DNA of 64,000 nucleotides from Andreprevotia chitinilytica DSM 18519 (GTDB lineage Bacteria; Pseudomonadota; Gammaproteobacteria; Burkholderiales; Chitinibacteraceae): positions 1-64,000 of the forward strand of contig NZ_JONM01000008.1 in NCBI RefSeq assembly GCF_000711875.1. The letters run 5' to 3'. Below the pieces are notes generated by a model. That model saw only the letters and a program-made list of their open reading frames with translations, was not told where the DNA came from and ran no database searches. A program made the translations under genes and the position numbers. Of this stretch, positions 6,841 through 15,514 are shown piece by piece; the stretch's first letter is position 1, and every line of letters starts with the position of its first letter.

Positions 6841-9166
6841 GGGATGGGGTCTCGGTAAATAGGGCGACGTCTGCGCCGCTGCGGCGCAAACAAGGGGCGA
6901 TCAACCAGGCAAGGCCAACGCCGGATAGCGTCGCGATGCCAAAGGTGGAGAGGGCCGGCGTGCGGCTGAATGCCAGCAGGCCGAAGGATAGGATGGTGCA
7001 GACTGCTGCGAGCGAAATGGCCAGCCGGATGCGGACCTCACCCGGATGCTCGTTGACGAAGATGCCGTAGTCGATGCCCATGCCGAGCAAGAGCAGCAAG
7101 GTCAGCACGGTGAGCAATTGCAGCGGAATGCCGATCCAGCCAAAGAGTGCCAGCGTGGCGATGCTGGCGAGGAGCGATGGCGCGAGTACGCGCCAGGTAT
7201 CGCGCCGGTAGCGTCGCCATAGGATCAATGCGGTCAGCACATAAGCGGCGATCAGGCTCAGACCGAGCCGGTCGCGATAGCGGCCCAGCAGATCGGATAC
7301 CTCTTGCGCCTTATCCACCCAGCGCACGCCGGGTAGCTGGAGCGCAGCCAAATTCTGCCGGGTCGCTGTATTCCAGAAGCCGCTCAGCATCACCATGCTG
7401 GCGTAACTGCCGTCCGGCATCTTGCCCAGCCACAGGTGACGGGCTGGCAGCGAGGCGGACGAGGCGAGCCAGTTTTCCAGCGTGAGGGGTGGTGTCGTAG
7501 TTTGTTGGCGGCGTATCCACTCGGCGGGCAAGCCGATGTCGTCGGCCAAGCTGTTGAGCAATGCCTGAGCGCGCAGGACTGCACGCTCATGCGCAATGGC
7601 GATTTGTTCAGTCAGCGGTGGCAGCCAGCGGGTGATGGCTTGGTAGCTATCGATTTCATGCCGGGCGACAAAGTCATCCAGCTGCCGCGCCAATGCCGTT
7701 TCACGCTCCAGCACTTGTTGCGGATCGTGCCCGGTGACGAAATAAAGCTGCGCGGGGCTGGCTAGTCCCAACAGCTTGCTGATTTCCATTTGCTCGGCCA
7801 TCAATTGCGGATCGATGCCGGCCAGTGCGCGGACATCATCGCGGCGTTCCAGTTTCAGCAGCCCGCCAATCAACACCGGGGCAATCAGCAGCAACAGGAT
7901 CAGCGCGGTACGGGGGCGCTGGATGCGTGGCCAATGGGCCAGTAGACGCAGAAGCTGTTCACCGAGCCAACCCGGCTCCAGCTTGGTTGGGGCAAGCCGG
8001 GGATACCACACCAGTTCGGATAGCCAAGCCGAAGCAATGCCAGTGGCAGCGAATACGGCCATTTGCGCCAGCCCGGGGAAGGGCGTGGCCATCAGCCACA
8101 AGTACGCCAGCGCGGTGAAGACGGTGGCGATCAACAGGCTGGGCAGCAAGCGCTCCAGCCGTTTGCCAGCTGGTACGGCTGCGCCGAGGCTGGTCGCGTG
8201 CAGCAACAAGCTGAAATCAACTGCTACGCCAATCAGGCTGGCGCCGAAGACCAGCGTCAGCATGTGGACCTTGGCGTAGACGGCGAACGTCACGGCGGCG
8301 GCAATGGTCGTGCCGGTGCCGATCGACAACGCCACCAGCGGCAAGGCCCGCCAGCCGCGAAACACCAGTAGCACCAGCAGCACGATGCCGATCAGTGAGC
8401 CGATACCGATGGTGGACATCTCGTGCTCGGCTTGCGCGGCAGCTTTGGCGGCGTGCAAAACGACACCGGCGCGCAACACAACGGCGTCGGGCTGTGCTGT
8501 CTTCAGGTCGGCAATGGCTTGATCCAGCCCGGCCGCCACGCGTTTTTGCACATCGAACGAAAAAGCGCTGCCCGCTACGGTGTACATCAATACCGCGTAA
8601 TGACGGCCATCAGCTTCGACCCACAATTTGCCGCCATCCGGTCGCACCCGGCTCATGTCTCCAAGGCTGGCGAGCCAGTGGCCGAACAAGCCGAACGGGT
8701 CGTCTTGCCACGCCAGGCCGCTGGTCGAGACAGTGGCATAGGCATTGGCAAGCGCCTGGTTATGCCAGTCATAGGAGGACTGCAGCAGTTTGCGGTCGGC
8801 TGGGGTGACGAGGGCATCGCGGTACTGTGCGTAGAAATCACGCAGGGTGGCGAGATCGAGGCGGTTGCTTTCGTCACTGAGCGGCAAGGGCTTGAGCTTG
8901 GCGGCGATGAGATCAGCAGCGTGCGCGGCACGGGTTTTGTCCTGCGCGCCGACCAGTACGATCAGTTGCCGCTCGGATGCCTTGGCGAGTGAAGCCAGCG
9001 CTTTTTCGGCGACGGCATCGTGTTCATTACGCGGCAACAGGGCGAAGAGATCGGTATCGAGTCGTTGACCGAGTTGGGCGTGAGTGAGCGTCAGCCACCC
9101 GCCCGCCGTGAGCAGCACCAGTAACCAGACGAGGGCGAGCGTGCGCCAGAGGCGGGTTTCGGTCAC
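6830..9166 (-). CDS. MMPL/RND-family exporter (ApeM-like)
   Basis: A 778-residue inner-membrane protein with an N-terminal anchor ('LVWLLVLLTAGGWLTL'), a large periplasmic loop (about 35-245), a helix cluster with 'IGIGSLIGIVLLVLLVF' and following segments (about 250-450), a second loop, and a C-terminal helix cluster including 'LLTVLTLLLLLGMGIDYGIF'. This duplicated 1+5 helix plan is that of RND/MMPL exporters. In aryl polyene clusters it is thought to move the lipid-linked pigment across or out of the inner membrane with the LolA-like carrier. The start is GTG. The interval upstream to the LolA gene contains a partial repeat element. Confidence 0.87.
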   Translation of the reverse strand: MTETRLWRTLALVWLLVLLTAGGWLTLTHAQLGQRLDTDLFALLPRNEHDAVAEKALASLAKASERQLIVLVGAQDKTRAAHAADLIAAKLKPLPLSDESNRLDLATLRDFYAQYRDALVTPADRKLLQSSYDWHNQALANAYATVSTSGLAWQDDPFGLFGHWLASLGDMSRVRPDGGKLWVEADGRHYAVLMYTVAGSAFSFDVQKRVAAGLDQAIADLKTAQPDAVVLRAGVVLHAAKAAAQAEHEMSTIGIGSLIGIVLLVLLVFRGWRALPLVALSIGTGTTIAAAVTFAVYAKVHMLTLVFGASLIGVAVDFSLLLHATSLGAAVPAGKRLERLLPSLLIATVFTALAYLWLMATPFPGLAQMAVFAATGIASAWLSELVWYPRLAPTKLEPGWLGEQLLRLLAHWPRIQRPRTALILLLLIAPVLIGGLLKLERRDDVRALAGIDPQLMAEQMEISKLLGLASPAQLYFVTGHDPQQVLERETALARQLDDFVARHEIDSYQAITRWLPPLTEQIAIAHERAVLRAQALLNSLADDIGLPAEWIRRQQTTTPPLTLENWLASSASLPARHLWLGKMPDGSYASMVMLSGFWNTATRQNLAALQLPGVRWVDKAQEVSDLLGRYRDRLGLSLIAAYVLTALILWRRYRRDTWRVLAPSLLASIATLALFGWIGIPLQLLTVLTLLLLLGMGIDYGIFVNEHPGEVRIRLAISLAAVCTILSFGLLAFSRTPALSTFGIATLSGVGLAWLIAPCLRRSGADVALFTETPSHEQ

Positions 9167-9181
9167 CTGGGTGCTACGCCC

Positions 9182-9219
9182 CGCTGCAGGGTTTTACTTC
9201 CCCCTTCAAAAAAGGGGGG
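9182..9219. repeat. Partial copy of the C/G-hairpin repeat (family A)
   Basis: In the 84-bp gap between the exporter and LolA-like genes is a short palindrome of the type TTCCCCCTTCAAAAAAGGGG, preceded by CGCTGCAGGGTTTTAC. The same two blocks, in inverted order, occur at about 55018-55054. This is a fragment of the dispersed repeat seen more completely at 10453-10548 and 20570-20730. Confidence 0.7.
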
Positions 9220-9250
9220 ATGGAACAGCGAAAATTGAAATGTCCGGCTC

Positions 9251-10027
9251 TTATTCAAAATCAGCAATTTCCGCAGGGAGCAAAGCATCGCCATTGCTGA
9301 CCTGACTGAAGGTGATGCGCGTGACATCGCCGCTGGCCGCATCCAGCTCGATCTGGTCGATGGCCTTGCTGCCATCGAGTTTCAGCCCGCGAATCAGTTT
9401 GGCGAGCGCCGCATCCTTGGGGGCGAGCTGCAGCTGCCAGCCTTTCACGCTGGCATCGCCAGTCACGTTGAAATAACGCTCCAGCGTGGCAAAGTCGCCG
9501 GCGAACAAGGCGAACAGCACAGTGCCGACGGTTTTTACCGCCGGCTCCTTGTCGGCCGAGAGTTGCATCAACACCTGATCGCCGCTCTTTTGCACGATCG
9601 CTTGCCGGCTGATTTTCAGCTTGCTGGCGAACGGTTTGATGGTCTGCCACACCACGCCGCGCTGCTTATCCACCACGAAATGGCCGGTGGATTTGAGCGG
9701 CTTCTTCACGCCGACCAGTTCGCGGGTTTGTGCGAAATCGCCGCGTACCACGCGGCTGTCGGTGACTTGTTTGGCGACGCGGTCGAGTAGGTCGCTGGCC
9801 TGGGCGCTTGTCATTGCGAACAAGAACAGGCATGCCCAAAGCAAGCAGCGAATTCTGCAGGAGCGAGCTTGTGCCCCACAAGCGTGCGATGGCTTGCCGT
9901 CGCTCAGCTTGGAAATACCCTTGGGGTGCTCGCGATGACGCTGCTTCGAATGACACATTGCCATCGCGAGCAAGCTCGCTCCTACAGGGGGGGCGATGCG
10001 ATTTGCTAAGTCCGTGGCATGGTTCAC
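9251..10027 (-). CDS. LolA-like outer-membrane carrier protein (ApeL-like) with repeat-derived N-terminus
   Basis: The frame encodes up to 258 residues. The conserved part begins with a signal-like stretch 'CLLWACLFLFAMTSAQAS' and continues as a LolA fold ('GDFAQTRELVGVKKPLKSTGHFVVD'). It would carry the lipidic pigment across the periplasm. The only start coupled to the upstream gene is a GTG at 10027 (GTGA overlap). From there, about 45 residues before the signal segment ('VGASLLAMAMCHSKQRH' and following) are encoded by a palindromic repeat at 9855-9987. Either the leader is used as a long N-region, or translation starts inside, for example at a TTG near 9847. Start uncertain; family assignment good. 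Confidence 0.78.
   Translation of the reverse strand: MNHATDLANRIAPPVGASLLAMAMCHSKQRHREHPKGISKLSDGKPSHACGAQARSCRIRCLLWACLFLFAMTSAQASDLLDRVAKQVTDSRVVRGDFAQTRELVGVKKPLKSTGHFVVDKQRGVVWQTIKPFASKLKISRQAIVQKSGDQVLMQLSADKEPAVKTVGTVLFALFAGDFATLERYFNVTGDASVKGWQLQLAPKDAALAKLIRGLKLDGSKAIDQIELDAASGDVTRITFSQVSNGDALLPAEIADFE
9855..9987. repeat. REP-like palindromic element (family B), in-frame in the LolA-like gene
   Basis: The ends read CTGCAGGAGCGAGCTTG and, inverted, CAAGCTCGCTCCTACAG; they enclose about 100 bp. The same arms (CTGTAGGAGCGAGCTTGCTC and AAGCTCGCTCCTGCA) occur in the intergenic copy at 53261-53333. Here the element keeps the reading frame open and supplies the N-terminal codons of the LolA-like protein. 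Confidence 0.8.
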
Positions 10028-10584
10028 GGGAGAGGTACTCCAAGCTTTTCAAACAGGATGGCTGGCGATACGAAGCACATCTCGCCGCTGGCAATGGCGA
10101 CCGCGACCTGCACGGTATGGCCCTGCGTGAGCTTCTCGTCACTGGCTGCGTCGCGGATTTCGTACTGGACCTTCAACCGGTTCTGCCATTCGACCAGCGT
10201 TGCTTCGACGATGATTTTTTGCAGGTAGCCGATCGGTTTGGCGTAACGGATGTTCAGTTCGATCACGGGCCAGCTGTAGCCGGATGCCTGCATCTGCGGT
10301 ACGTCGTAACCGATGTCTTGCAGCAGTGCCGTGCGGGCATGTTCGAAATAGCGTGGGTAGTTGCCGTGCCAGACGATGTTCAGCGGATCGAGATCGTGAA
10401 ATTGCGGCACGAGCTCGACGCGTGCGCTGCGCAGTTTCGGGGACTGCTTGCTTCCCCCTTTTTGAAGGGGGATCGAGGGGGATTTCGAGGCTGCTGCAAG
10501 TTGAGATGTCGCAGAAACCCCCCCTAACCCCCCTTCAAAAAAGGGGGGAGGTGTTGAAGATTTCGACGGTCGCGTCTTAGTCAT
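10024..10584 (-). CDS. Acyl-CoA/ACP thioesterase, 4HBT hotdog family (ApeK-like) with repeat-derived leader
   Basis: A 186-residue protein. The conserved thioesterase domain spans about residues 50-180, with 'VELVPQFHDLDPLNIVWHGNYPRYFEHAR' split around the typical HDLD...WHGNY active-site pattern, and would hydrolyse or edit acyl thioesters in pigment assembly. The ATG at 10584 overlaps the stop of the ammonia-lyase by eight bases. Residues about 11-45 ('TPPPFFEGGLGG' through 'SIPLQKGG') come from a palindromic repeat inserted in frame. No ATG or GTG between the repeat and the domain gives a complete domain, so the leader is probably translated. Confidence 0.83.
   Translation of the reverse strand: MTKTRPSKSSTPPPFFEGGLGGVSATSQLAAASKSPSIPLQKGGSKQSPKLRSARVELVPQFHDLDPLNIVWHGNYPRYFEHARTALLQDIGYDVPQMQASGYSWPVIELNIRYAKPIGYLQKIIVEATLVEWQNRLKVQYEIRDAASDEKLTQGHTVQVAVAIASGEMCFVSPAILFEKLGVPLP
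10453..10548. repeat. C/G-hairpin repeat (family A), full core copy inside a coding region
   Basis: Two short palindromes of the form CCCCCTTTTTGAAGGGGG, each followed by an A/G-rich block, flank a central segment (GAGATGTCGCAGAAA). The whole unit matches, in inverse orientation, the core at 20609-20702, with the central segment also conserved. This copy lies in the thioesterase gene and keeps the reading frame. Confidence 0.85.
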
Positions 10585-12103
10585 AAAGTGCCCAGCGGTG
10601 CGCCGCGATCGCCGCCAGCAACTCACGTAGCGTGGGCTCCAGCGCGCTGTCTTCGCTGATGAAAGGGATTTGGCCATTGAGGTCGGCGACGAACTGCGCC
10701 GCCGCCGCTTGCAACGGCAGAGCGCCGTTTTCGGTTCGCTCGCGCAAGGCGATGCCCTGGCGCACGGTGATCAGCATGGCGGCAACGACTTGCTCGGTGA
10801 GCGTGAGCACACGCAAGCAATCACGTGCCGCGATGGTGCCCATGCTGACCTTGTCCTGGTTGTGGCATTCGGTCGAGCGGCTGAATACCGAGGCGGGCAT
10901 GGTCAGCTTCAGCGCTTCCGCAGTCCAGGCCGAGGCGCTGATCTGCAATGCCTTCAAGCCGTGGTTGATGGCAGCTCGCTCGCCGGTCGCGCCGGAAAGA
11001 TTGGCGGGCAGGCCGTTGTTGTAGCGGGCATCGACCAGCAGCGCCATTTGCCGGTCCAGCAGATCGGCTACATTGGCGGCGAGGTTCTTGAGGCTATCCA
11101 TGGCGAAGGCGATGTGGCCGCCGTAGAAGTGCCCGCCATGCAGTACCCGCTCGCCTTCACCATCGATGATCGGGTTGTCGTTGGCGCTGTTGAGTTCGTT
11201 CTCGATCATGCTGCGGAAGAATGGCAGCGCGTCTTGCAGGACGCCGATCACGTGTGGCGCACAGCGGAGCGAGTAGCGATCCTGCAAGCGATGATCCTGG
11301 CTGTTGGTATCCATCAGGTCGGCGCGCAAACGGGCGGCGATCGCTTGTTGGCCGGCATGCGGCTTGACCGAGAACAAGGTGGCGTCAAAGTGATACGGGT
11401 TGCCGCCAGCGGTGACGACTGCCAGGGCGGTGATGCGGGTCGCCAGCCGGGATAGATAGTCGGCACGCTGCCATGCCAGGCAAGCCAATGCGGTCATGAC
11501 CGCCGTACCGTTCATGATCGCCAAGCCTTCCTTGGGGCGCAGCGTGAACGGTTTGCGCCCGACGGCCGCCAAGGCTTCGGCGGCCGGCACGATCTGGCCC
11601 CGGAAGCGCACGTCGCGTTCGCCGCACAGCGCGGCGGCCACGTAGGAGAGCGGGGTCAGGTCGCCGCTGGCACCGACCGAACCCTCGGCCGGGATCAGCG
11701 GCAGGATGTCGTGTTCCAGCAGCGCGGCGAGCTGTTCCAGCAAACCCCAACTCACGCCGGAAAATCCGCGCGTCAGTGATGCCAGCCGCGCGGCGAGAAT
11801 CGCCCGCGTGGCCGGTGCATCGAAATGCTCGCCCAAGCCGCAGCCGTGATAGGTGTACAGATGGTGTGGCAGTTCGGCGACCAGATGCATGGGAATGCCA
11901 ACGGTGCACGAGTCGCCATAACCGGTGGTAACGCCATAGATCACGCCTTCCTCCGCCAGCAAGCGATCCAGAAAGGCGGAGCCGGCATCGATGCGGGCGC
12001 GAAACGCTGGCGAGGAGTCGAGTACGGCGCGAGCGTTGCCGTGGGCGATGGCGACGATGTCGTCGATGGTGAGTGGTGCGGGGCCGAAGGGGATGTGTTT
12101 CAT
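10577..12103 (-). CDS. Aromatic amino-acid ammonia-lyase (HAL/TAL/PAL family) of the aryl polyene cluster
   Basis: A 508-residue enzyme that would deaminate tyrosine, phenylalanine or histidine to the trans-arylacrylate. The MIO cofactor triad Ala145-Ser146-Gly147 lies in 'GSVGASGDLTPLSY', with 'YGVTTGYGD' at 56-64. At the substrate-selectivity position the protein has 'HHL' (80-82) in 'AELPHHLYTYHG'. His-Leu here is the pattern of tyrosine ammonia-lyases, while histidine lyases usually have Ser-His. I infer a 4-coumarate starter. The start is the ATG at 12103, in an ATGA overlap with the acyltransferase. Confidence 0.87.
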   Translation of the reverse strand: MKHIPFGPAPLTIDDIVAIAHGNARAVLDSSPAFRARIDAGSAFLDRLLAEEGVIYGVTTGYGDSCTVGIPMHLVAELPHHLYTYHGCGLGEHFDAPATRAILAARLASLTRGFSGVSWGLLEQLAALLEHDILPLIPAEGSVGASGDLTPLSYVAAALCGERDVRFRGQIVPAAEALAAVGRKPFTLRPKEGLAIMNGTAVMTALACLAWQRADYLSRLATRITALAVVTAGGNPYHFDATLFSVKPHAGQQAIAARLRADLMDTNSQDHRLQDRYSLRCAPHVIGVLQDALPFFRSMIENELNSANDNPIIDGEGERVLHGGHFYGGHIAFAMDSLKNLAANVADLLDRQMALLVDARYNNGLPANLSGATGERAAINHGLKALQISASAWTAEALKLTMPASVFSRSTECHNQDKVSMGTIAARDCLRVLTLTEQVVAAMLITVRQGIALRERTENGALPLQAAAAQFVADLNGQIPFISEDSALEPTLRELLAAIAAHRWALYD

Positions 12104-13032
12104 CGGGTCCAAAACGGGAAAAAGTTGAACCACTGGAATGGTGCGGTGCTGCATTCCTTAGCCATCATAGCTGCGAACGCTTGCGCGGGTTCGGCAGCGG
12201 CGGCCCGCCGGTTCTGCCGGGGCAGCACGACGCGTTCAGCCAGGGTGGCGAGGGTGATGTGAAAGCAGTTGTTGCGGCGACAGGCGATCATGCCGATCAG
12301 CGGGCATTTGAACAGGCTGGCGAGCAGATAGGGGCCGAATGGCAGCGGTGCGGCCGCGCCGAGGAAATCGACCTCAACGATGCCGCTGGCGTGTGCGTTG
12401 CTATCCGACAACGGCACGCGATCGCCGGCAATGACGACAAATTCGCCAGCCTCAACGCGCTCGGCCAAGAGCATGGCGGTGGCGGCAGAGATATCGCTCA
12501 CCTGGATCAAATCAATCTGGCTGGCCGGGTTCAGCTCGCGCATCAGCTGGTTGAAGCGCTGGGCTTGTGGCGTATGCACCAGCACGTTCAGCCGGATGCT
12601 GCTTTTCTCGCGCGCGAGCACACGGCACAGCTCGGCATTGCCAATATGCGCCGTCACGATCACCGCGCCCTGGCCGGCGGCCATCCGGTCTCTTAAGACG
12701 CCCGGGTTTTCGATGGCGTAGATCACGCGATCGAGATCGCCGCTCCAGACCAGCAGCTTGTCGAGCATCATCTCGGCGAAGGCGGTGAAGTGCCGATAGA
12801 TATTGGCAAGCGTAGGGGGCGGCGTGTGACCGGCTGACGCACGGTGCAGCCGGGTCAGATAGTCCTTGGAGGCGTGGCGCGCGATGGCGTTGGTGAGTAC
12901 GTACCAAGCCAGTACCGGATAGAGCACCAGCCGGAATGGCCAGCGCCCGAGCCGGTGGTAGATGGCGAACATCAATTTCATGCCGGAGAGAAAGCCGGCT
13001 TCGCCAATTTTGGCCCAATGCGAAGATTGCAT
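12100..13032 (-). CDS. LpxL/HtrB-like lysophospholipid acyltransferase
   Basis: A 310-residue protein of the bacterial lipid A acyltransferase superfamily. It has an N-terminal membrane-associated segment ('WPFRLVLYPVLAWYVLTNAIA' region at about 33-53), then 'GAVIVTAHIGNAELCR' (the position of the usual HxxxxD/E motif, here H-I-G-N-A-E) and 'VVIAGDRVP'. In aryl polyene clusters such enzymes are thought to join the polyene to a glycerolipid anchor. It follows the glycosyltransferase by six bases and overlaps the ammonia-lyase start. Confidence 0.82.
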   Translation of the reverse strand: MQSSHWAKIGEAGFLSGMKLMFAIYHRLGRWPFRLVLYPVLAWYVLTNAIARHASKDYLTRLHRASAGHTPPPTLANIYRHFTAFAEMMLDKLLVWSGDLDRVIYAIENPGVLRDRMAAGQGAVIVTAHIGNAELCRVLAREKSSIRLNVLVHTPQAQRFNQLMRELNPASQIDLIQVSDISAATAMLLAERVEAGEFVVIAGDRVPLSDSNAHASGIVEVDFLGAAAPLPFGPYLLASLFKCPLIGMIACRRNNCFHITLATLAERVVLPRQNRRAAAAEPAQAFAAMMAKECSTAPFQWFNFFPFWTR

Positions 13033-13038
13033 GCGGGG

Positions 13039-13809
13039 CTAAGCGGTTCGTTCGCCAGCGCGGCCGGTGACGACGCGCCACAGCAACATCGGCAAACGCG
13101 GCAGCATGCCGATCAGGAGCCGGACGCCTTGCCAGACCATCAGCAGGTTGTCACACCACAGGCGGTAATGCGAAACGCCATCCTGCGGATAATGCACGCG
13201 GGTGGGTACGGTGAGGATGGGTACGCCGGCCCAATCCAGCCGCACGATGATGCTGGAGTCGAAATCCATGTGCCGGCCGATGGGCGCATGCTGGATGACG
13301 TGCATGGACTCGGCGAGCGGGTACAGCCGGAAACCGCACATCGAATCGCGAATGCGCAGGCTAAGCGTGACGATCCACACGAATACATGAGTCAGGTAGC
13401 GGCCGTACAGGCGTTCTTTGGGGACGGTTTCGTCAAAGATCGGTACGCCGCAGATGATGCTGTCGGGGTGGGTGGCGGAGAGCCGCAGGAATTTGGGGAC
13501 GTCGGCCACGTCGTGCTGACCATCCGCATCAAGTTGCAGGGCATGGGTATAGCCGCGCTCGAATGCATGGCGCAGCCCGTACAGCACTGCGGCTCCCTTG
13601 CCCTGATTGTGCGAGTGACGCAGCAGTTCGATATCGTCGCCGCTTGCCAGTGCATCGAGCACCTGCGCACAGGCCGCGCTGCTGCCGTCGTCGACCAGAA
13701 TCACCGGCAAGCCCGCCGCACGCAATGCGGCCACCACCCGGCCAACTGCATGTTCATGGTTGTAGACCGGCACGATGGCGCATGGTCTATGCATTGCCAC
13801 CTCAGTCAT
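13039..13809 (-). CDS. Family 2 glycosyltransferase
   Basis: About 256 residues from the ATG at 13809, which has a GAAGGAG ribosome site and an eight-base overlap with the AMP ligase. The GT-A fold is shown by 'CAIVPVYNHEHAVGRVVAALRAAG', 'ILVDDGSS', and 'ALQLDADGQHDVADVPKFL', which contains the DxD motif (DAD). A C-terminal hydrophobic stretch ('LLMVWQGVRLLIGMLPRLPMLLW') suggests membrane association. It may glycosylate the pigment or its lipid anchor; the acceptor cannot be read from sequence. The open frame extends upstream to 13890 but that part only overlaps the ligase. Confidence 0.85.
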   Translation of the reverse strand: MTEVAMHRPCAIVPVYNHEHAVGRVVAALRAAGLPVILVDDGSSAACAQVLDALASGDDIELLRHSHNQGKGAAVLYGLRHAFERGYTHALQLDADGQHDVADVPKFLRLSATHPDSIICGVPIFDETVPKERLYGRYLTHVFVWIVTLSLRIRDSMCGFRLYPLAESMHVIQHAPIGRHMDFDSSIIVRLDWAGVPILTVPTRVHYPQDGVSHYRLWCDNLLMVWQGVRLLIGMLPRLPMLLWRVVTGRAGERTA

Positions 13810-15514
13810 TGCCGGCTTCTCCTTCTGCTCGGTCTTCGTTGAATCGCAATTTACCGCTGGCACACACGTACTGGCCCTTCTGATAAACAAACTGTAATTG
13901 TCCCCGCTCCGGCTTGCATTCCAGCGTGAGCGTCACCACAGCGCCGGGCAGGATGGCGTGCTGGAACTTGATCGCATCCATGCCGGCAAAATGCGGCGGC
14001 AGTGTAAGCAGCTTACGGGCAAAATGCACGGCCCATTCGATCTGCACCACGCCAGCCAGCACCGGCGAGCCGGCAAAGTGCCCGTCGAACCAGGCCAGCT
14101 CCCGCCCGATTGCCAATTCAAGCGTAGCGGTGTTGCCGGTGGTTTGTTCGGTGATCACCTGCGGCCAGCGCTGCGGGGCGAATAGTGCTGCGATATCGTG
14201 AGCGGCGATCTTGCCCATTGCGTTCTGCGGCAGGGTGGTGACAAAGCGCCAGCGGCGCGGCAGGCCGATCCGCTCGATGCTTTGCGCGAGCAGGGTGCGC
14301 AAGGTGCGGGTGAAGGCGGGTTCGCCCTGGGTGGCTAGCTCATTGCGGCCGGTGGCATTGAGCACCACGGCCGCGCCAACCTCTGCACGTGCGCCTTCCA
14401 GCACCGTGACCCGTGCATCGTCGATCCAGCCGCTTGCGCGCAAGGCGTCTTCGATGCGGGTGAGCGAGATGCGTTTTTCTTCGATCTTGGCGATGCGGTC
14501 GGCGCGGCCGAGCAGCCGGAAACCGCTGGTGGTCAGCTCGGCACGGTCGGCACAGGCGAACCAGTCCTGGTCGGGCAGGAAGGGCGAGCGGGCATACAGC
14601 GCACCTTCTTCATCCACCTTGACCGCGACGCCGGGCAAGGCCGCCCAATCTGCCGTTGGGTCGTTCCGCCAGGCAATGCCGCCGGTTTCCGAACTGCCAT
14701 AGATTTCATGCACCGATACGCCCAGCCGTCGCGTCGCGTCGCGACTGGCCTCTGCTGGCAACGGCCCGCCAGAGGAAACGATGGCACAGAAATGCCTAGC
14801 CAATTCCGGCCACGCCAGATGATCCGGCAGCCGTTTGAGAAAGGCCGGGCTGCTGATCAGCATGGCTGGCCGTTCGGCGGCCTGCCACAAGCCTTCCGGG
14901 TAGGCGATGGTGTCGCCGACGAGTACGCCGCCACTACTCAGTGGCCAAAGTACGCGAAAGAGCAGCCCGTACAGATGTTGCGGAGAAACGGTGCCGACGA
15001 CCGGGGTACCGGGTGGGCAGCGCTGGCCGAACAGCTGCTGCTGCGCAGCCATTTCCGCGTCGAGCTGATGCAGCGCCTTGGCAATGCGTAGCGGCGCGCC
15101 GGTAGAGCCGGATGTGAAGACCTCGACCGCCACATGGTTGGCTGGAATCGGCGCGAGCGAAAGCGGGGCTGGATCGCACCGCCAGTCGGTCAGGCTGCCG
15201 TTGCCCAGATCGCCAATGTAAAGGTTGGCGTGCTCGCGCAAGGCGGCACAGCTTGTCACCGTGTTGTCACCCGGCAGGATGACCGTGCGGCGGTCGTGCC
15301 AACCGGCTAATAGCCAGACGGTAAAGCGGTAGACGTCCGGCTCGAACAAGGCGATCGGGCCGGCGGCTGATGCGGCGGCGAGGGTGGCGATGGCTTGCGT
15401 GACGTCATGGCGCAGGGTTGCCCGTGTGAGCAATTCGCCACCGTGCAGCGCAACCGGCAAGTCATCCGAACCGGCTAGCGCGCCGAGCGTTAAGGAATAG
15501 CGCGGCTCAAGCAT
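13802..15514 (-). CDS. AMP-dependent acyl ligase fused to a C-terminal dehydratase (ApeH-ApeI-like)
   Basis: A 570-residue two-domain protein. Residues about 1-450 form an adenylating enzyme: 'EVFTSGSTGAP' (P-loop-like motif), 'EIYGSSETGGIAWR', and a C-terminal 'NAMGKI' segment. This part would activate the aryl starter and load it on the ACP. Residues about 460-560 form a hotdog domain with 'AWFDGHFAGSPVLAGVVQIEW', carrying the FabA/FabZ-like H-F-x-G-x-P-V-x-G-V-x-Q pattern. In E. coli-type clusters these functions are separate (ApeH, ApeI). The start overlaps the membrane protein gene by eight bases. Confidence 0.86.
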   Translation of the reverse strand: MLEPRYSLTLGALAGSDDLPVALHGGELLTRATLRHDVTQAIATLAAASAAGPIALFEPDVYRFTVWLLAGWHDRRTVILPGDNTVTSCAALREHANLYIGDLGNGSLTDWRCDPAPLSLAPIPANHVAVEVFTSGSTGAPLRIAKALHQLDAEMAAQQQLFGQRCPPGTPVVGTVSPQHLYGLLFRVLWPLSSGGVLVGDTIAYPEGLWQAAERPAMLISSPAFLKRLPDHLAWPELARHFCAIVSSGGPLPAEASRDATRRLGVSVHEIYGSSETGGIAWRNDPTADWAALPGVAVKVDEEGALYARSPFLPDQDWFACADRAELTTSGFRLLGRADRIAKIEEKRISLTRIEDALRASGWIDDARVTVLEGARAEVGAAVVLNATGRNELATQGEPAFTRTLRTLLAQSIERIGLPRRWRFVTTLPQNAMGKIAAHDIAALFAPQRWPQVITEQTTGNTATLELAIGRELAWFDGHFAGSPVLAGVVQIEWAVHFARKLLTLPPHFAGMDAIKFQHAILPGAVVTLTLECKPERGQLQFVYQKGQYVCASGKLRFNEDRAEGEAGND

